Part shown: positions 61,972 to 64,000 of the stretch, one piece after another | Position numbering within the stretch: the stretch's first letter is position 1 | Layout of the letters: each line of letters opens with the position of its first letter | Source: Candidatus Opimibacter skivensis | GTDB taxonomy: Bacteria; Bacteroidota; Bacteroidia; Chitinophagales; Saprospiraceae | NCBI GenBank assembly: GCA_016722045.1 | Contig: JADKGY010000032.1 | Span: forward strand, 1-64,000 | Direction of reading: 5' to 3' | DNA length: 64,000 nt | Position numbers and translations under genes: made by a program | Notes under the pieces: model-generated | What the model was told of the DNA's origin: nothing | The model's database searches: none | The model's input: only the letters and a program-made list of their open reading frames with translations

Positions 61972-64000
61972 ATGATATCAAAATGGCTATCGGTATGTGG
62001 ACTTTTGATGATTTGGCAAATAGTCGAAGCACAACCTGTCACCTTTACATACCATAGCGACAAATTGAATCCCGTGGCCGGCTTCACCGCCTACTCAGAC
62101 TGTGCAGTTGACATGAACGGCGATCGCCTTGACGATGTCGTCCGAATAGGAAACAAAGGGATCTATATCGATTACCAACATCCTGATGGATCATATTCTC
62201 AACGATTTTTCTCCATGCTTATCAAATCTCCACCCAGCTGGAGCATATGTGCCGGAGATATCGACAACAATGGATTTAATGATCTTCTCTTTGGCCATAC
62301 CACTTCAGTTTCTTTTGTCAAAGCAGATGATCATGGAAACTCCTATCAGGAAAACCTTATGCCTTCCTTCATTTTAAGTCAGCGATCCACTTTCTCCGAT
62401 ATTGACAATGATGGTTGGCTTGATGCATTTGTCTGTAACGACACTGCTCTGAGTATCCCCTACCGAAACGAGGGGTCCGGGATGATGATCCCTGATACAA
62501 ATCTGATTCATACAGCTGACAGACCCGGAAGTTATTCAGCGATCTGGACAGATTATGACAATGATGGAGACAGTGATCTATACATTACGAAATGTCAGGG
62601 CGGGGCACCGCCGGGTAGTATTAACAGAACGAACCTCATGTATCGGAACAATGGGGATGGTAGTTATTCCGAAGTCGGGGCTCAGACAGGACTGGATGAT
62701 AATGCTCAATCGTGGAGTACAGTGTTTGAAGATTTTGATAATGACGGTGATTTTGATGCGTTCATCATAAATCATGATTTTCAAAATCGTCTTTTTCGAA
62801 ACAATGGTGACGGAACGTTTACGGATGTCATCAATTCTTCAGGTATAGATGGAAATGATCTTGGTGCCGAAGAAAATGCATCCGGTGATTTCAATAATGA
62901 TGGATTTATTGATATTTTCTCGGGGTTGAAAAAAGAAATCTATTTAGGAAATGGTGATCTTACTTTCACGGGTCAGGATGCGCCGACGAAACCAGGTGCC
63001 ATTGCAGATCTGAATGATGATGGTTTTCTCGATGTATTTCATGCCGGTCAATTGTGGATAAATGATGCAAATACAAATCACTGGCTTAACGTATTTCCAA
63101 TCGGAATCACAAGTAACAAAAATGGTATAGGTGCGCGTGTTGAAGCGTATGGCGCATGGGGTAAACAAATCAGGGAAGTGCGATCAGGACAAAGCTATAG
63201 TCCTATGAGTTCTCTTATAATACATTTCGGATTGGGGACACACGACAAAATTGATTCTTTAATCATCCGATGGCCATCAGGTGTCGTGAGTATCATGCGG
63301 GAATTGCACGTCGACTCTATATACGCTGTTCCTGAGGCACCTTGTATTCGGCCTTCAATCGATATAAGTATACTTGGTACCACATCACATTGTCCCGGCG
63401 ATACTACATTATTGATGGCGCCTGCAGGATGCGCGACATATGTTTGGTCTAACAATTATTTTGATCAGACATTAGCTGTTGGGGACGAGGGCAGTTTTTA
63501 TGTTATTTGCATAGACAGCAATGGATGCGCATCAATGAGTTCAACGCTGGAAATTAAAAAGGTGATTGAACCCACACCTGTGATCTTTTCTCCTGAAGGA
63601 AATACCATTTGTGAACATGATTCATTGATTCTATATTCGTCCCCCGGTGAAAATTATAAATGGTCCACCGGAGAAACCGGAAATTCATCAATTACTATTA
63701 GCGAAAGCGGTTTCTATACTGTTTCGACTGACGCAATTTGTACATCAGGCCAACTCACATCAGCGCCATTTCAAACGGTAGTTCTGGAATCTCCTCCACC
63801 GATAGCAAATGGGTCAGTAATCCTTCAGGGTGATTCTATACTGCTGATGGCTGATGGAGAAAACTGTCAATGGTATGATCAACCTGTCGGTGGAAATCTA
63901 TTAGCTACCGGGCCATTTTTTCAAACATTGCCTTTAAATTCTTCTGCTACTTATTTTGTTGAAAGTCATTTTATACATCCCGGAGAAATCCAAACAGGAG
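61972..64000 (+). CDS. large secreted FG-GAP/VCBS and ASPIC/UnbV protein, cut by the window end
   Basis: The start at 61972 gives a signal peptide (MISKWLSVCGLLMIWQIVEA). Residues about 25-370 have repeated calcium-type blades (CAVDMNGDRLDDVV, AGDIDNNGFNDLLFG, SDIDNDGWLDAFVC, TDYDNDGDSDLYIT, EDFDNDGDFDAFIIN, GDFNNDGFIDIF, ADLNDDGFLDVF) of the FG-GAP/VCBS propeller. An ASPIC/UnbV domain follows (GIGARVEAYGAWGKQIREVR, LIIHFGLGTHDKIDSLIIRW). Then come Ig-like or PKD-type surface repeats with paired Cys (SHCPGDTTLLMAPAGCATYV, CEHDSLILYSSPGENYKWST). The frame is still open at 64000. Such proteins usually end in a T9SS signal, which would lie beyond the window. Confidence 0.85.
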   Translation, partial: MISKWLSVCGLLMIWQIVEAQPVTFTYHSDKLNPVAGFTAYSDCAVDMNGDRLDDVVRIGNKGIYIDYQHPDGSYSQRFFSMLIKSPPSWSICAGDIDNNGFNDLLFGHTTSVSFVKADDHGNSYQENLMPSFILSQRSTFSDIDNDGWLDAFVCNDTALSIPYRNEGSGMMIPDTNLIHTADRPGSYSAIWTDYDNDGDSDLYITKCQGGAPPGSINRTNLMYRNNGDGSYSEVGAQTGLDDNAQSWSTVFEDFDNDGDFDAFIINHDFQNRLFRNNGDGTFTDVINSSGIDGNDLGAEENASGDFNNDGFIDIFSGLKKEIYLGNGDLTFTGQDAPTKPGAIADLNDDGFLDVFHAGQLWINDANTNHWLNVFPIGITSNKNGIGARVEAYGAWGKQIREVRSGQSYSPMSSLIIHFGLGTHDKIDSLIIRWPSGVVSIMRELHVDSIYAVPEAPCIRPSIDISILGTTSHCPGDTTLLMAPAGCATYVWSNNYFDQTLAVGDEGSFYVICIDSNGCASMSSTLEIKKVIEPTPVIFSPEGNTICEHDSLILYSSPGENYKWSTGETGNSSITISESGFYTVSTDAICTSGQLTSAPFQTVVLESPPPIANGSVILQGDSILLMADGENCQWYDQPVGGNLLATGPFFQTLPLNSSATYFVESHFIHPGEIQTG

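Noticed and set aside
1..64000. rRNA, tRNA, tmRNA genes and riboswitches
   Set aside because: Reading the gaps on both strands I found no cloverleaf, rRNA-like sequence or riboswitch core. A covariance-model search would be decisive.

Overview
The window looks like a chromosomal contig of a Bacteroidota bacterium, most likely Saprospiria-like (this rank is inference). The evidence is: several secreted proteins ending in type IX secretion (T9SS) sorting domains; a PorG-like outer-membrane protein; promoters of the TAnnTTTG type found only in this phylum; no Shine-Dalgarno sequences; a PadR/PspC pair; and an F-type ATP synthase split into atpDC and atpBEFHAG, with the long periplasmic AtpB N-terminus typical of the phylum. 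I saw no rRNA, tRNA, phage, IS transposase or CRISPR.

Layout. 0-13 kb: small, mostly unrelated genes, nearly all carrying one or more single-base frame breaks (lipocalin, S8 protease with lamin-tail domain, LtrA-like protein, CxxCH lipoprotein, DUF2628, bacilliredoxin, GIN-domain protein, rhomboid, thymidine kinase, PurH). The conserved motifs are still readable once single bases are restored, so read or assembly errors near a contig end are at least as likely as pseudogenes. 13.7-31.9 kb: coaX, an outer-membrane protein, a lipoprotein, the alpha-2-macroglobulin/PbpC pair, a T9SS cargo, a 2-oxoacid dehydrogenase E2 and an OmpA/TPR protein. 32-37.9 kb: yjbQ-lysE-HAD operon, porG-like gene, nadA, an RsmI-like methyltransferase and scpA. 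38-45.5 kb: atpDC, a glycosyltransferase with a two-component system, a DUF2911/TPR protein and padR-pspC. 45.7-55.1 kb: prfC, an M48 protease, a Bax-inhibitor protein, queD, two T9SS cargos, and a DUF4252 lipoprotein with an ABC transporter. 55.2-60.8 kb: atpBEFHAG. 61-64 kb: two secreted proteins, the last running off the window.

How the genes fit together. Energy metabolism (both ATP synthase loci, E2), cell-wall upkeep and defence (PbpC with alpha-2-macroglobulin, MurQ), cofactor and nucleotide synthesis (coaX, nadA, queD, purH, tdk, yjbQ) and envelope or secretion functions (PorG-like, OmpA/TPR, T9SS cargos) are interleaved as ordinary core genome.

The most unusual material is non-coding: gene boundaries are occupied by degenerate short-period arrays, mainly 7-mers (CGTTAYT, AAATCTN, TTACTGN, CGAATGA, ACATGAG) plus a pyrimidine 9-mer; there are two tandem palindromic repeat families (55 and 104 bp), a 119-bp element with perfect 22-bp inverted ends, a scattered stem-loop repeat, and a 63-bp near-perfect palindrome inserted in frame inside pbpC. 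Several genes have a TAnnTTTG box ending exactly 4 bases before ATG, which suggests leaderless transcripts.
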